DNA of 5,467 nucleotides, from the NCBI GenBank assembly GCA_028701435.1, contig JAQVQT010000035.1, positions 1 to 5,467 on the forward strand. The letters are read 5' to 3'. This stretch comes from Smithellaceae bacterium. GTDB lineage: Bacteria > Desulfobacterota > Syntrophia > Syntrophales > Smithellaceae. The notes below the pieces were generated by a model that was given only the letters and a program-made list of their open reading frames with translations, was not told the DNA's origin and ran no database searches. Every line of letters begins with the position of its first letter. Positions within the stretch are counted from its first letter, which is position 1. Below, one piece after another: positions 5,449 to 5,467 of this stretch. Both the position numbers and the translations under genes were made by a program.

Positions 5449-5467
5449 GTAGGGAACGGTCGCGACC
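5449..5467. repeat. Second related palindrome, cut by the window edge (copy 2)
   Basis: GTAGGGAACGGTCG (5449-5462) matches the left arm of copy 1 at 11 of 14 positions and is also preceded by TT. The visible right half, CGACC, pairs with its own left arm (GGTCG), giving the palindrome GGTCGCGACC at 5458-5467. The remaining right arm, expected to read GTTCCCTAC, lies beyond the window. Confidence 0.6.

Noticed and set aside
5397..5467. CRISPR array
   Set aside because: Only two diverged palindromic units are visible, with a 23-base spacer and no further repeats or cas genes. A REP-like pair explains the pattern better.

Overview
This window looks like an ordinary chromosomal segment of a Gram-negative bacterium. 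The kdsA gene, which makes the Kdo sugar of lipopolysaccharide, and the Sec-exported periplasmic binding protein both imply an outer membrane. The metal-dependent type of KdsA, the gene style (a TPR protein with a TTG start, tightly packed genes) and the palindromic repeats at the right edge would fit a deltaproteobacterium/Desulfobacterota, for example a Syntrophales-like organism. That placement is inference from general resemblance, not a database result.

Layout from left to right. Positions 2-217 hold the 3' end of an unrecognised gene that enters from outside the window. It is followed closely by a gene for a family 3 (glutamate/aspartate-type) periplasmic amino-acid-binding protein (247-1062). 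A GC-rich hairpin (1072-1101) separates this gene from the convergent rpiB (1103-1549, minus strand), which encodes ribose-5-phosphate isomerase B. A 103-base divergent intergenic region (1550-1652) carries two back-to-back promoter candidates and a 12-bp perfect palindrome. A plus-strand cluster of three genes then reads xerD (1653-2540), a membrane-anchored protein with 13 TPR repeats (2545-4539) and kdsA (4536-5369). They are joined by a 4-base gap and a 4-base ATGA overlap, so they are probably one operon. The last 100 bases hold a 7-base tandem repeat across the kdsA stop codon and two related palindromes resembling REP elements, the second cut by the window edge.

How the genes work together: rpiB (pentose phosphate interconversion) and kdsA are metabolically close, because KdsA uses arabinose-5-phosphate, an isomer of ribulose-5-phosphate, which is a substrate of RpiB. 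They are nevertheless on opposite strands. XerD (chromosome dimer resolution) has no obvious functional tie to KdsA. The TPR protein between them is the least understood gene: an N-terminal membrane anchor, a beta-rich domain of unknown type and a long TPR solenoid, probably in the periplasm. I see no evidence of a defence island, prophage, CRISPR array, RNA gene or clearly new system. The points most worth a second look are the covarying palindrome pair, a possible leaderless xerD transcript and the architecture of the TPR protein.
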